Assembly (NCBI GenBank): GCA_903813345.2
Contig: CAIIXF020000007.1
Coordinates: 439,730-503,729, forward strand
From: Owenia fusiformis
Taxonomy: Eukaryota; Annelida; Polychaeta; Sabellida; Oweniidae
Direction: 5' to 3'
Length of the DNA: 64,000 nucleotides
The position numbers were made by a program, and so were the translations under genes. The notes under the pieces are model-generated. The model was not told the origin of the DNA and ran no database searches. It saw nothing but the letters and a program-made list of their open reading frames with translations. This document shows positions 21,701-30,439 of this stretch, one piece after another. Position 1 is the first letter of the stretch, and every line of letters begins with the position of its first letter.

Positions 21701-22867
21701 ATGATGTTTCTGGACCAAAAATTCAGCCACTTGTTTTGCCTCATCTGGTTGTAGTAATTTGGTTGCCTCCGTTACCATGGTCTGTATATGGGCTGGGACC
21801 TCATCTTTCTCCGAACTAGAGACCATTGCTTCTGCCCCCGTGTCAGTTCCACCCGCACCTAAGGGAGGGTCCACTCCCGGCTCCAACCCAGCCTGGCGCA
21901 TCCGGTGTGGTCCGGCACTAGATGGGGAAACCAACCCAAGGGAATCATCATCCACCTTGGGGTCCACTCTTTCCTCTAGATGGCCTTCTCCACACAAGAC
22001 AGACGTCCTAGTGGAAGTGGGACCAGCACTAGTCGGAGAATTTTCACTATCATCCAGGTCAGAACACTCCTGCGAATCCGGCGCCACAGCAGTGGAGTGC
22101 GATATGGCCAATACCTCACCCACAGCTAAGGCGGAATTCTTTCGCAGAACTTTAGTCTCCAAACTGAGATTGGCCACTCTCAGCGGGACGTGGTGCTGAC
22201 TGGGATCCACGACACATCTAGCCAGTAATATCTCGGAATCCAAGTTGAGATAATGTTCAGACATCTCAACGCATAGAGGAGTGCTTCCTAAACCTGGACA
22301 ATCTACTTCTCCCGGGATAATCATCTCTGTCATGGGGGGTATTTGCACAGTTTCTGCTACTACAACGGAGCATAAAACAGGCAAATTGCTCTCTAATACA
22401 CAAGGAAATTTCTTCCCCTGCAGGAGCAAGGTACCCTCAACAACATCCAAGACTCCCTTAAAGCTTCTCAGGAAATCAAATCCTAGAATAATTGGCGATG
22501 AAACATCAGCCACCACCATATTGTAGGTTATGTTGACTCCTTGTCCCAGGGAAAATCTGATGTCAGCTTTACCATGGCTGACCATCCTCTGACCATTGGC
22601 TACTGTTACTCCTGGAGGCTGACTATTATCGATCGATGCGCTGATCATCTTCGCTACTTCGGTAGACATTAAGCTATAGGTGGCGCCAGTATCAATAAGT
22701 GCAGGTACTTGAAGCTTGCCGATTCGCAGAACCAAATAATAACCATCATGTACTGCACTTCCTGACGCTGGCCCTGCCCATTCTTCACCTACTGAAACAC
22801 TGGGCTCTGTTTCAGCAGGACTTAGTTTTTTGATGCTGTTTTCTCTTGTCCAACAATGGAGGGGCAT
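18704..22867 (-). CDS. Gy3 pol polyprotein
   Basis: An open frame of 1,387 residues in the usual Ty3/Gypsy order. The aspartic protease (LIDTGATYSLMS) is at about residues 55-70. The reverse transcriptase spans LRYCLDYRRLN to YLDDIVVF (about 450-650), then RNase H (ILDTDAS, about 695-820). The integrase has its HHCC zinc region (GHLGVGKS to CVPCQKR, about 990-1030), DDE core (VDIMGPLPES; LHSDQGRQFE; SDGMIERSN) and a GPY/F-type module (KWHGPFKI). The terminus is KKPSWLDGYVLY. It overlaps gag by 46 bases in another frame, which in this family implies translational frameshifting. The methionine shown is not necessarily a true start. Confidence 0.93.
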   Translation of the reverse strand: MPLHCWTRENSIKKLSPAETEPSVSVGEEWAGPASGSAVHDGYYLVLRIGKLQVPALIDTGATYSLMSTEVAKMISASIDNSQPPGVTVANGQRMVSHGKADIRFSLGQGVNITYNMVVADVSSPIILGFDFLRSFKGVLDVVEGTLLLQGKKFPCVLESNLPVLCSVVVAETVQIPPMTEMIIPGEVDCPGLGSTPLCVEMSEHYLNLDSEILLARCVVDPSQHHVPLRVANLSLETKVLRKNSALAVGEVLAISHSTAVAPDSQECSDLDDSENSPTSAGPTSTRTSVLCGEGHLEERVDPKVDDDSLGLVSPSSAGPHRMRQAGLEPGVDPPLGAGGTDTGAEAMVSSSEKDEVPAHIQTMVTEATKLLQPDEAKQVAEFLVQKHHVFARSKLDLGRTDIIQHKIDTGNAKPIKQHPRRVPLARQEASKQALQDMLDLGIIEPSTSPWASPVVLVPKSDGSLRYCLDYRRLNSVTLKDAYPLPRIDDTLDALSGAMWFSSLDMAQGYFQVAMDPADAPKTAFCTRDGLYQFNVMSFGLTNAPATFMRLMECVLAGLTPDSCMVYLDDIVVFGRTFEEHFDRLKAVIERFEVHGLKLSPKKCVFFRPSVKYLGHIVSRDGISIDPAKVEEIKTWATPRTVRHVQAFLGYISYYRKFIKDLSSLAQPLFELTRKDVSFRWTTECQKAFDALKARYIASAMLQYPDKNKPFILDTDASLCQTGAVLSQLVDGEEKVVQHFSKTHTKSERNYCVTRLELLAVVKAVKHFHPYLYGCRFTVRTDHAALAWLLRFKAPEGQIARWLELLGNYDFDIVHRPGSKHANADGMSRRPCENCKYCDRQEALGRVSILPPSDDGVVLTRLSIQIDTKPKLQVRTVSKHDIKPDKDPTVPISGSNWMPGVSEDKYRAALCSDPDLALLVSWLEKGVRPDWAHVAPKSVNLKHYWGQWERFKLSGGLILRKWLRSDIQDTIWQLVIPSQLRNIVLSGVHSALGSGHLGVGKSINRLRERYYWVGFKADLARFVAQCVPCQKRNPPHRKPRAPMKQYNVGAPLERIAVDIMGPLPESAPLGNKYVVAIEDYFTKFLELVPTVNQEARTVANAVLREFMLRYGIPLQLHSDQGRQFESHLFQELCDLLDVDKTRTSPYAAQSDGMIERSNRTVEAMLAKIVSDHQRDWDYYLPFVASAYRSAVHETTGFSPAELMFGRRPLIPSDLYLGPPPASAPVLSTEYCNKLHDDLLQVHEAARRHISIASDHQKKNYDVKVHFQGFQEGDAVWLHVPAIKVGRTPKLSNKWHGPFKITRKVSDLLYEVRLERGRLSVVHYNRLKPYHGPAEPPSIADKPVEAPVVMDEPCEEVPEAPSVADENLPPPSRRVRKKPSWLDGYVLY

Positions 22868-25320
22868 TCATTCAAAAGGTGGTTCTTGTTTCCGCACTTC
22901 CAGCAGCTTCTTCCGGGCGCCCGGGACAATGGGGACCGATCAGGACAATCTCGTGGGCCATGTCCCTGGCGCTGGTTGCAGATGACACAAAACCTCTTTC
23001 CGGAGCTCTTCAAATTGGAGTTAATAGCTGCTGTCAACTGCGACATCTGGTCTATCATGTTCTGCACCAATTGTTGCTCCTGCGATACAGCCATAACACG
23101 TGCGGGTTGAATATCAACTGTAGCGGTACGTTGGGCCCGGCCTTTATAAAAGGTCTCGTATCGCAGGGCATGCAATAGGGCATCATTCAAATTCCTTGGA
23201 TTTTTACTTGACACCTCCCACTCCATGTTAACATCATTAAGGGCCTCAATGAACTTGGTCATCGCATGGTATTCAAGGCCCTCCTTGGACTCCTTTGGGA
23301 AGGCTTCACTCATGAGACCCCTGATATCAGACGCAAGGTCAGTCAAGGGTTCATTGGTGCGCCTGATCCGCCCTCGTAGCTCCGCCCTGGCCGTCTCGCC
23401 TTCATCTGGAGGATCAAAACGATATTTCAAAGCATCCACCAAAAGATCAAAATTAAAGCGCTCATCTTGGCTTAAACCAGTCAACACAGTTAATGCATTA
23501 CCCTGTAGGTTACCAGCCAGATGCGCCGCTTTAACTGGAGGAGACCAACCATGACATAAGGCGACCATTTCAAATTGTGCAAGATAGTCCTTCAGGCTAC
23601 CCTTACCATCAAATGCAGTTATTTTTGGCAACTTGAAGGCAGGTGAGCGTGATGCATCCGCAGCGCTGGGCGCAGATGATGGCGCATACACTCTCGCATT
23701 GCTGTAATCCGCCTTGGAGGGCACATCCACTGGAGTAGAGTGCGCCACCTGACCTGATGGAAGAAAATTGGAATTAAACAATGCACGAGGTACCAACACT
23801 GTAACTGGATCATCATCGGGGGTCTTCTCAGCCTTTGGAACATGCACCAATGAATGCGTAGGTCGTGGCGGAGGGTGATTACCAATCGCCCTTGGAGCCA
23901 CTGGTGGATATTCATCAGGTAAATAGTACATATTTGATTCACCATAGGGAATGGTTGTTTGTCCCGCTCTCAACACAGAACATGTGGAGGCAGGAACTGT
24001 TGCTGTCGGTTGATAGTCTGGACCCCTAGATGGTACTGTACGCTGCTGTGCAGGGTCCCTGGCAGAGGCAGTTTGACATGGCGCACTGCGTACGCCGGCC
24101 CGGGGGTAGTCTGGTATTTCCCCATAAAATGTAATCTGGGCCCGGCGGTACCCCGGCTGCACAGGAGCGTAGTGACTGGGTGTCATCAATGGTTCAGAAT
24201 GAAAAGAAGACATAGTCGGGACACAATAAGCAGAAGTACAAGGCTGTCGTGCACCATCGACAATTGATGTACCTAAATAAGCATGATCAGAAACCCTCAG
24301 CCTTATAGGATCAGACATACCCTCAAAGAATTGTTGATGCACTGGAGCATGACCTGCAGTCACTATAGGTTGAGCTTGTAGAGTAGCATTGACAAAATGA
24401 GTCGAATCCGTGCGCCGCATCCATGCACCACCCCTGTATGGCGCATCCAGATATGAGCCATCATGAATACCAGGCTGGTAATCTGGAAAACACTTGGGAA
24501 TGGTATATGCAGGAAAGGCTTTCGACTGCATGGGAACTTGATTTGTTGTTGCCCTGGCTGGATCCTGCCTGATAGATGTTGAAACATAACAAGTAGGCAC
24601 AGACTGGCAAAAGGCGAATGGGGAACTCGGGGCTCTGGTAACATGAGCCGGTTCAACCTCTTTCAAGCCTGCATGAGGATTTGAAGTAGTAGATATAGTA
24701 TTCAGCGCATCTATATGTGACGTCATTGTTCGGTAGTATTTCTCCATAGTATTAGAGAATTGTGATTCATCCAGGTAGGGAGCAAACATCGGCTGGGGCG
24801 CTCGCCTTCGTGCGCCTTTGGTTCGACCATCATGCAATGGGGGCGGGAGTGAATAATCCACAGCTCCCCCAGGAGACTCATGTAATCTCCCTGAAGTATC
24901 ACTGGCACCATCGGAAGAACCAAATTCCTTGTTTGACAAATGCTCACCATGTTCCATATGTTGAAATGATGATGGGGGTAACTGGTGACTCGCTGCAGCC
25001 ATCAAGTGGTGGGTGTTCGCATCCAGGCGAGATTCTGGCTCTAAATCGCCCGGCTGCGTCACCATCTGTAGTCTGCCCTCTGGGCGCCTATCTGAGGCAG
25101 GCCGTTCCACTGTATCTGCTTTGGCAAACATATTACTGGCAGGATCTTCTTTAGTTGGTTTACCAATTTGAACCACCCCATCATCATATTGTGTATGTGT
25201 GATGTCACTATCAGTCGGTGGAGTTACGGCCCTATCACGATCATCATGACTAGGCCGGAGAGTCACATCCATCTTCTCCCGAGCGTAGGAAGACACAGAA
25301 TGTGGAATTTCACCTTCCAT
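22822..25320 (-). CDS. Gy3 gag polyprotein
   Basis: The structural polyprotein, about 832 residues from the ATG at 25320. A long N-terminal half rich in Pro, Ser and His has no recognised domain. It is followed by a Gypsy gag core (FDGKGSLKDYLAQFEMVA), also found in Gy1 and Gy2 as YDGKSSLTDYLAQFE. At the C-terminus are two Cys-His knuckles, CVICNQRQGHGPRDC and CWKCGNKNHLLNEC. The N-terminal extension makes it longer than many Gypsy gags. Confidence 0.88.
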   Translation of the reverse strand: MEGEIPHSVSSYAREKMDVTLRPSHDDRDRAVTPPTDSDITHTQYDDGVVQIGKPTKEDPASNMFAKADTVERPASDRRPEGRLQMVTQPGDLEPESRLDANTHHLMAAASHQLPPSSFQHMEHGEHLSNKEFGSSDGASDTSGRLHESPGGAVDYSLPPPLHDGRTKGARRRAPQPMFAPYLDESQFSNTMEKYYRTMTSHIDALNTISTTSNPHAGLKEVEPAHVTRAPSSPFAFCQSVPTCYVSTSIRQDPARATTNQVPMQSKAFPAYTIPKCFPDYQPGIHDGSYLDAPYRGGAWMRRTDSTHFVNATLQAQPIVTAGHAPVHQQFFEGMSDPIRLRVSDHAYLGTSIVDGARQPCTSAYCVPTMSSFHSEPLMTPSHYAPVQPGYRRAQITFYGEIPDYPRAGVRSAPCQTASARDPAQQRTVPSRGPDYQPTATVPASTCSVLRAGQTTIPYGESNMYYLPDEYPPVAPRAIGNHPPPRPTHSLVHVPKAEKTPDDDPVTVLVPRALFNSNFLPSGQVAHSTPVDVPSKADYSNARVYAPSSAPSAADASRSPAFKLPKITAFDGKGSLKDYLAQFEMVALCHGWSPPVKAAHLAGNLQGNALTVLTGLSQDERFNFDLLVDALKYRFDPPDEGETARAELRGRIRRTNEPLTDLASDIRGLMSEAFPKESKEGLEYHAMTKFIEALNDVNMEWEVSSKNPRNLNDALLHALRYETFYKGRAQRTATVDIQPARVMAVSQEQQLVQNMIDQMSQLTAAINSNLKSSGKRFCVICNQRQGHGPRDCPDRSPLSRAPGRSCWKCGNKNHLLNECPSIVGQEKTASKN

Positions 25321-25386
25321 ATTGAGACCAATCAATCAACAAAGCAAAAAACAAGCAACAACCAGCCAAACAAACAACCCAAAAAT

Positions 25387-25403
25387 CCCACAGCCAAAAC
25401 CAA
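25387..25403 (-). other. Gy3 primer binding site
   Basis: Next to the 5' LTR the + strand reads CCCACAGCCAAAACCA, ending in CCA as a tRNA 3' end would, one base before the LTR. The tRNA is not identified. Confidence 0.5.
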
Positions 25404-27468
25404 TGTAACAGCTCAGGACAGTCTCCCGACACTGCTACGTACAGGGGAATGATACACAAGAAACTATTCACAAAGTCACCCCTGTACAAATTACGTTGTG
25501 GTAGCGTGAAAAGAACGGTTGGCGCAAGTTCGAAATTGAGATGAATGGAGCTGTGTTGTTTAAAGTGATTCAGTCAGGTGCTGCCCCCTTTAGATGAGAA
25601 TATAAAGTAAAAGAACGTATTGAAAGTGAACCCAAAATTGTAATGTTAAAAGCTGATTATGCAGTCCTGCCCTCTATAAATGGGATTAAAAGCTAAAATT
25701 ACTAATTGAACAAATGGCTATGTGAAGGAATCAGGGGACCCAGTAAATTGTGAAGATGATTGAAATGGCTTTAATCTTTTTTGTGGATTTAATCTTAACC
25801 AGCTCAATTACCACAAACTATAACACGACAAGCAAGTAGGTTCTAGAATGATTGTTTGATTATTTGTAAATATCCTCTCTTGGTATACAAAAATAAATGA
25901 AAGATATCTGTTATCAAAATTACATTTTCACTGACTGTGACACAATAATGAACCTGACTAGTAAAATATCAACTATAAAACTATCTAGCTATGAAATTAT
26001 GAATGTACCCTAATTATGCCTAGCTGAGACAAAAGCGCCTGAAAAATAAAAGTACAAAAATCCAGCCTGTAAAGGCGATATCAGAGCGCTATGGGTTGGA
26101 CAGTTAATCGCCCCTAGAAAGTAAATGGCACAAAATTCCAGCTCCTGATGGAGCGACTGGAGCACCTGGTTATCAAATACAAAATCTGTATAAAAATGTC
26201 AGCAGTTCAATATTGCAGAAAAATATTAGCACCAGTACATGTATGATTATCAACTCTCAAAGGCACAACGTATATATTATACAAGTGAATAAAATATGCT
26301 TTATCCAAATAATACTGGGTTCTGTGAAATACTATATAATCAGATTCAGATGTGTTTAAAAGCTCAGATCTAGTTTATAAAGTATATTTATCAAAATGTT
26401 CACCTTGAAGTTATTGAGATTCTTTGAAAATATATGCTAAAGTGAAATCTAGGTGAAATTTGGCGCTCAACGGTTCCAAAAATACCCTGACTCTCAGCAG
26501 GCAGTAATAATACTATGCTCTGAGGTAGTGAAATATCCCTGAACTCAAATGAGCGCTAAGCAGCAAAATCAGAATGAAAACTGGCAGAAACTCTCAAAGC
26601 TCAATTAAATGGCCAAAATAAACAAGATTAAAGATCTTAGCCCTATTTACTCTAGGAATAAATTAGTCTGCACCCTCCAGAGTATGGATGGGCACAGATT
26701 CTAAGGGTGACAAAATCAAAAATCAATTACATTCTGCCCTGTTATGTCAAAAAGAACTGGCCACCTCCGGCCTAAAAATGTGAAATGAAATTAGCTCAGC
26801 GCCTCAATTGAGTTTAAGAATATAAAAATATGGTTACAAAGACCAGGAAAATGATACCTGGCGCTTCGGAAATTGCCAAATCAAGGTGGAAAATGATTGA
26901 AAATCTAAGGCGCCCACTCTTAATCCAAGATGGCGACCTTGGTCAAAAACACGCCGTTTCGGGCGAAAACAGACAAAACTCAAATCTGGCAAAATCTTAG
27001 CGCCACTAATGGGGGAAACATACCCAGAGCCACCTGTTCTCACTCATTGTCACTTGCTTCGTTCGCTCCTAGTTGTTTAGTCCCAATCAAGTTGTCCTTT
27101 GTCGTTATAATATAGAATGTGCGATATTCAGAAAGCAAAACGTCTCGCTCAGGAAGAAAATGGCTGTGATTCTAAAGCGAGGCTATGACCTCCCTTACAT
27201 CATAAAATTATTACCCCTCAAGAAAGTGGCTATAAGTATGTTTCCCCAGTATTAAATAGATTTTGAAAACCTGATTTACAGGGAACCTTTAATTATAGAA
27301 TAAAGGTCTTACCATGGTACAAAGCAGCGGGCAAAATCGCGCTCCAGAGCGAAGGGAAGTAGCGAACCGGGGGAAAGTTGGCGTCAAAAATTTCGTGTAA
27401 GGTCCCCAACAGGAAGTTCAAACTAACCGGAAGTTCAAAAGTATCGAAAGCCAACCCGGGTCGCTACA
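25404..27468 (-). repeat. Gy3 5' LTR
   Basis: The partner of 15455-17519, the same length (2,065 bp) and with no differences seen. CAAT directly follows at 27469-27472, completing the target duplication. In the element's orientation this copy holds the promoter. Confidence 0.93.
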
Positions 27469-27472
27469 CAAT

Positions 27473-29472
27473 TAACCGTTGAAAATGTCATTGATTAAAG
27501 AAGCACAAAAAGTAATTAGCTAAATTAAATAATCAGTTTTATCTATAATCGTGCTGTAATAATCTACATGTATTTTTTAAGAGTTTGTACCTGTCTGCTA
27601 AGGTGATAATAGGGTTAAAACACACGTTTCTTAAAAAACAACTTGTACGTGAACGTGGTTCTTTAGATAATTATTTCTCCCATGTGTACTGTTTACTTGG
27701 CCGATTGAGTATAAAGATATACGGAAAACAGTCCCAAGTGAATATGAGAGTGGAACAGTATTCCCCGGTCGGGAACGAAATAGTACACGCTCGGTACAAA
27801 TTCTTTTAAAAACATGTAACTCAACCTTCTTATAAAACAAAGCAATGGAAATGTAAAGCTAGCGTTAAATCGTGGAATTAACAGCCTTTACTATTTTTTG
27901 AATATGAAGACTCTCTCTCTTTCAAGCATTCTATAGTACATGGCTCTGATAAATCAGAATGCTAGCTCTAATAAATTAATAATAAATTAAAAATGTATAA
28001 ACTTAAATACAGTACGCAAAATGCCTAAAGATTAATTATTCCAAATGAATGTAGAGCTCGTCATCAAAATTGTCATCAACACCGTCAATAGACCAACTAT
28101 TTAACAATACCTGGAAGATAAATTTAACCCTTAATTATTAACTTTTAAGTGTTAGCAATAAAACAAGAAACTGCATGCATAACAGGAAGTATAAACACCC
28201 GGGTATAAACGCATTGTTTGGCGCCAAGATAGCATTCTCCAATTCAACTGACGGCTGACAGATTACCAAATAGGCTAATTCATGTCCAAGTCATTTAAAT
28301 ACGAATAGTGACTGTCAATATTCCTTCATTTATGTTTAAAAGGTTAAACCATCAGCCGGAAGCTGAATTCATGAATGCAACCTTAGTTCTGAATTATTTC
28401 GGAACTGTTTCTGCTGGATCCCAGGATGCGTTTTACACCTTTCCCGAGTGAAGACTCCGCTTTTCTCTCCGATGTGTCCTCCTCGCATGTGTCCATGCAT
28501 AAATTCACATGTCCGTCATGTCTGCAGCATTCCATTCATTGAAATAACCTGTAAAAAGGAATATAATATTTAGCAGATGAGATATCAAATGGTGACTGAG
28601 ACATCAAATGTTTTAACCACGGGCCTGGGTTAAATATTGTACTTGCTTAATTATATAAGATGGGGCATGCAAGCTCAATTAATGTGGGACGGGTATTTTA
28701 AAAAAAAATAACAAAAAGTTGCTGCCACAGTGTCAAATTCGCTATTTGGGCTCACCGTTTGCCACTGAGTGGTTATTTGGGGCATACATTTTTAATTAAT
28801 TATTTTTTAATTTGGTGTCACTGGATACATCTAGATATTTGTTTTGCCCATCGTGTATACATGCCGTGTCCCGCTGTCTGCCCAAGCAGAGTATTCACAC
28901 GTTGTCGAACGATGAGCCCTTATGTCATAAGTGTGATAGCTCCATAATAATAATGGTTTGTTTTTAAACGTTAAAAATACTCAAACATGTCTAAAAAATG
29001 AAAATATCATGAAAACCAGAGGCATTGTTTTAAATACTAAACATTGTATTAACGTCTAATGCTATTTATAGTATGACACAGGTACTTTGGTATATTCAGG
29101 ACTGAAATCAAAGTTCCATTGAACAAGAATGGATTGGGCTATTTCATTATTATGTGGACTTAAACATAATGATTGAAGTAAAAGAATTCATATTTTCGTA
29201 TAGTTCTGTTTATCTGAAAAGAATATCGGAATGTATCATTGCATTACACAAATGCGTTGCTTGCAAACATAAGTGAACCTTTACATTCGACTGACAGTCT
29301 GACAGTTACAGTGTTATTAATTGATTTAAATCTGTAATTTTAAGCGTCTTGACCCCCATTCTTTTCTGCGGCACGTTTTTTTGAAGTTTGGTTTCAAGAA
29401 TTATTAATATTAAATTCATTTATTGGCGTGGGCCTTCTGCATAATTAAACTGTCTTAATATTCTATCTCTAT
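27473..29472. other. Non-coding interior of the TA transposon, right part
   Basis: About 2 kb between Gy3 and the right subterminal array. It is AT-rich with only short open frames. I recognise no gene, repeat family or transposase remnant. Confidence 0.6.
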
Positions 29473-29665
29473 CGATGCATTACTCGATCCCCGATGCACG
29501 TTGCACGTTGCACGATGCACCGAGGAATGCATCGGTCGGCGTGTTAAGCTTGCCGATCGATGCATCGTTTAAATGCACCGCGATGCAGCTCGGTGCACCG
29601 ATGTCGTACCGATCGTTGCACCGATCGATGCATCGTCCGATGCACCTTTCGATGCACCGAGGTGA
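29473..29665. repeat. Right subterminal array of CGATGCATCG-like words
   Basis: The counterpart of 9584-9775: many copies of CGATGCATCG, GATGCACCG and CGATCGATGC-type words, ending in the inverted terminal repeat at 29663-29688. The arrays share words but do not align base for base beyond the tips. Confidence 0.8.
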
Positions 29666-29690
29666 GATCCTCGGCGTGACCTGTACTGTA

Positions 29691-30122
29691 TACAGTAAGT
29701 GCAATTTGTGCAAGGTCTTCTTGACATACCATCTGCATTTTGATGCTTAGCACCTGAACGGTGTTCAATAACAAAATCATACTGGCCTAACTGTTCCAAC
29801 CAGCGAGCTAATTGACCTTCCGGATATTTAAAACGAAATAGCCAAACAAGAGCACCATGGTCTGTACGAATCTTAAAACGACTCCCATACAGATAGTGAT
29901 GAAATGTTTTGACAGCTCTGACAACTGCCAACAGTTCCAATCCGGTGACACAATAGTTTCGTTCACATCTGGACAGTGTCTTGCTATAATGACTCACGAC
30001 CATCTCAACCCCATTAACCTCTTGTTGAAGAACAGCTCCCACTTGACATGCACTAGCATCAGTATCCAAAATGAACATTTTTGACTTATCTGGATATTTC
30101 AACATTGCAGCACCAATGTACC
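29691..30122 (-). pseudogene. Gy2 pol, RNase H region
   Basis: The RNase H part of Gy2 pol: FILDTDASACQVGAVLQQE, YCVTGLELLAVV, FKIRTDHGALVWL and EHRSGAKHQNADGMSRRPC in substance. It matches the same region of Gy1 and Gy3. It lies between the TA transposon and Gy4, whose target GTACC ends at 30122. Fossil. Confidence 0.88.
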
Positions 30123-30286
30123 TGTCCGTTGATCAGTAATGATAGATAAAACAGGAGCAATTGACTTAGAGAAAGTACAACTTTATTGAGAAGCTATTCG
30201 TGACGTCATCAAGTACAAAACAACTAGAGACACCTATCGGTGACTTATGAAACTAAATTAAAGGCTCATGTTTGTATCACATGACA
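30123..30286 (-). repeat. Gy4 3' LTR
   Basis: A 164-bp repeat running TGTCCG to ATGACA on the + strand and matching 35120-35283. The complement of a purine tract (tcttcccctt) follows at 30287-30296. Confidence 0.95.
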
Positions 30287-30439
30287 TCTTCCCCTTAAGT
30301 CTTTTACTAGACCATACTAGGACTGTCTCTTTAACATGTAATGTTTAAGCAATAAACTGAAACTGTCTCTTTAACATGTTATGCTTATATACATGTAATA
30401 CAAAAAATAATTCAGTCCTAATCATGAAACAAATGTCGC

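Larger units (their letters stand above)
15455..27468 (-). mobile_element. Gy3: complete, young Ty3/Gypsy element
   Basis: A 12,014-bp LTR retrotransposon on the minus strand that looks whole. Two LTRs of 2,065 bp each (15455-17519 and 25404-27468) show no differences that I can see, and CAAT lies on both sides (15451-15454 and 27469-27472). Inside are gag (22822-25320), pol (18704-22867) and ORF3 (17844-18694), plus a primer binding site and a purine tract at the expected places. Gag and pol are long and open and overlap by 46 bases. The LTR match implies a very recent insertion. Confidence 0.93.
9558..29688. mobile_element. 20-kb TA-flanked DNA transposon (hosting Gy3)
   Basis: Terminal inverted repeats begin CAGTACAGGTCACGCCGAG at 9558 and in reverse complement at 29688: 19 of 19 identical, then ATCTCA again after one mismatch. 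Each end adjoins a TA (9556-9557 and 29689-29690), and the flanks are adjacent parts of the same Gy2 pol gene. TA duplication and CAGT ends resemble Tc1/mariner-type elements. Behind each tip lie about 200 bp of CGATGCATCG-like words. Without Gy3 and its 4-bp duplication the element is about 8.1 kb. I recognise no transposase, so it is probably non-autonomous, or its transposase is too broken up to see by eye. Confidence 0.8.
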
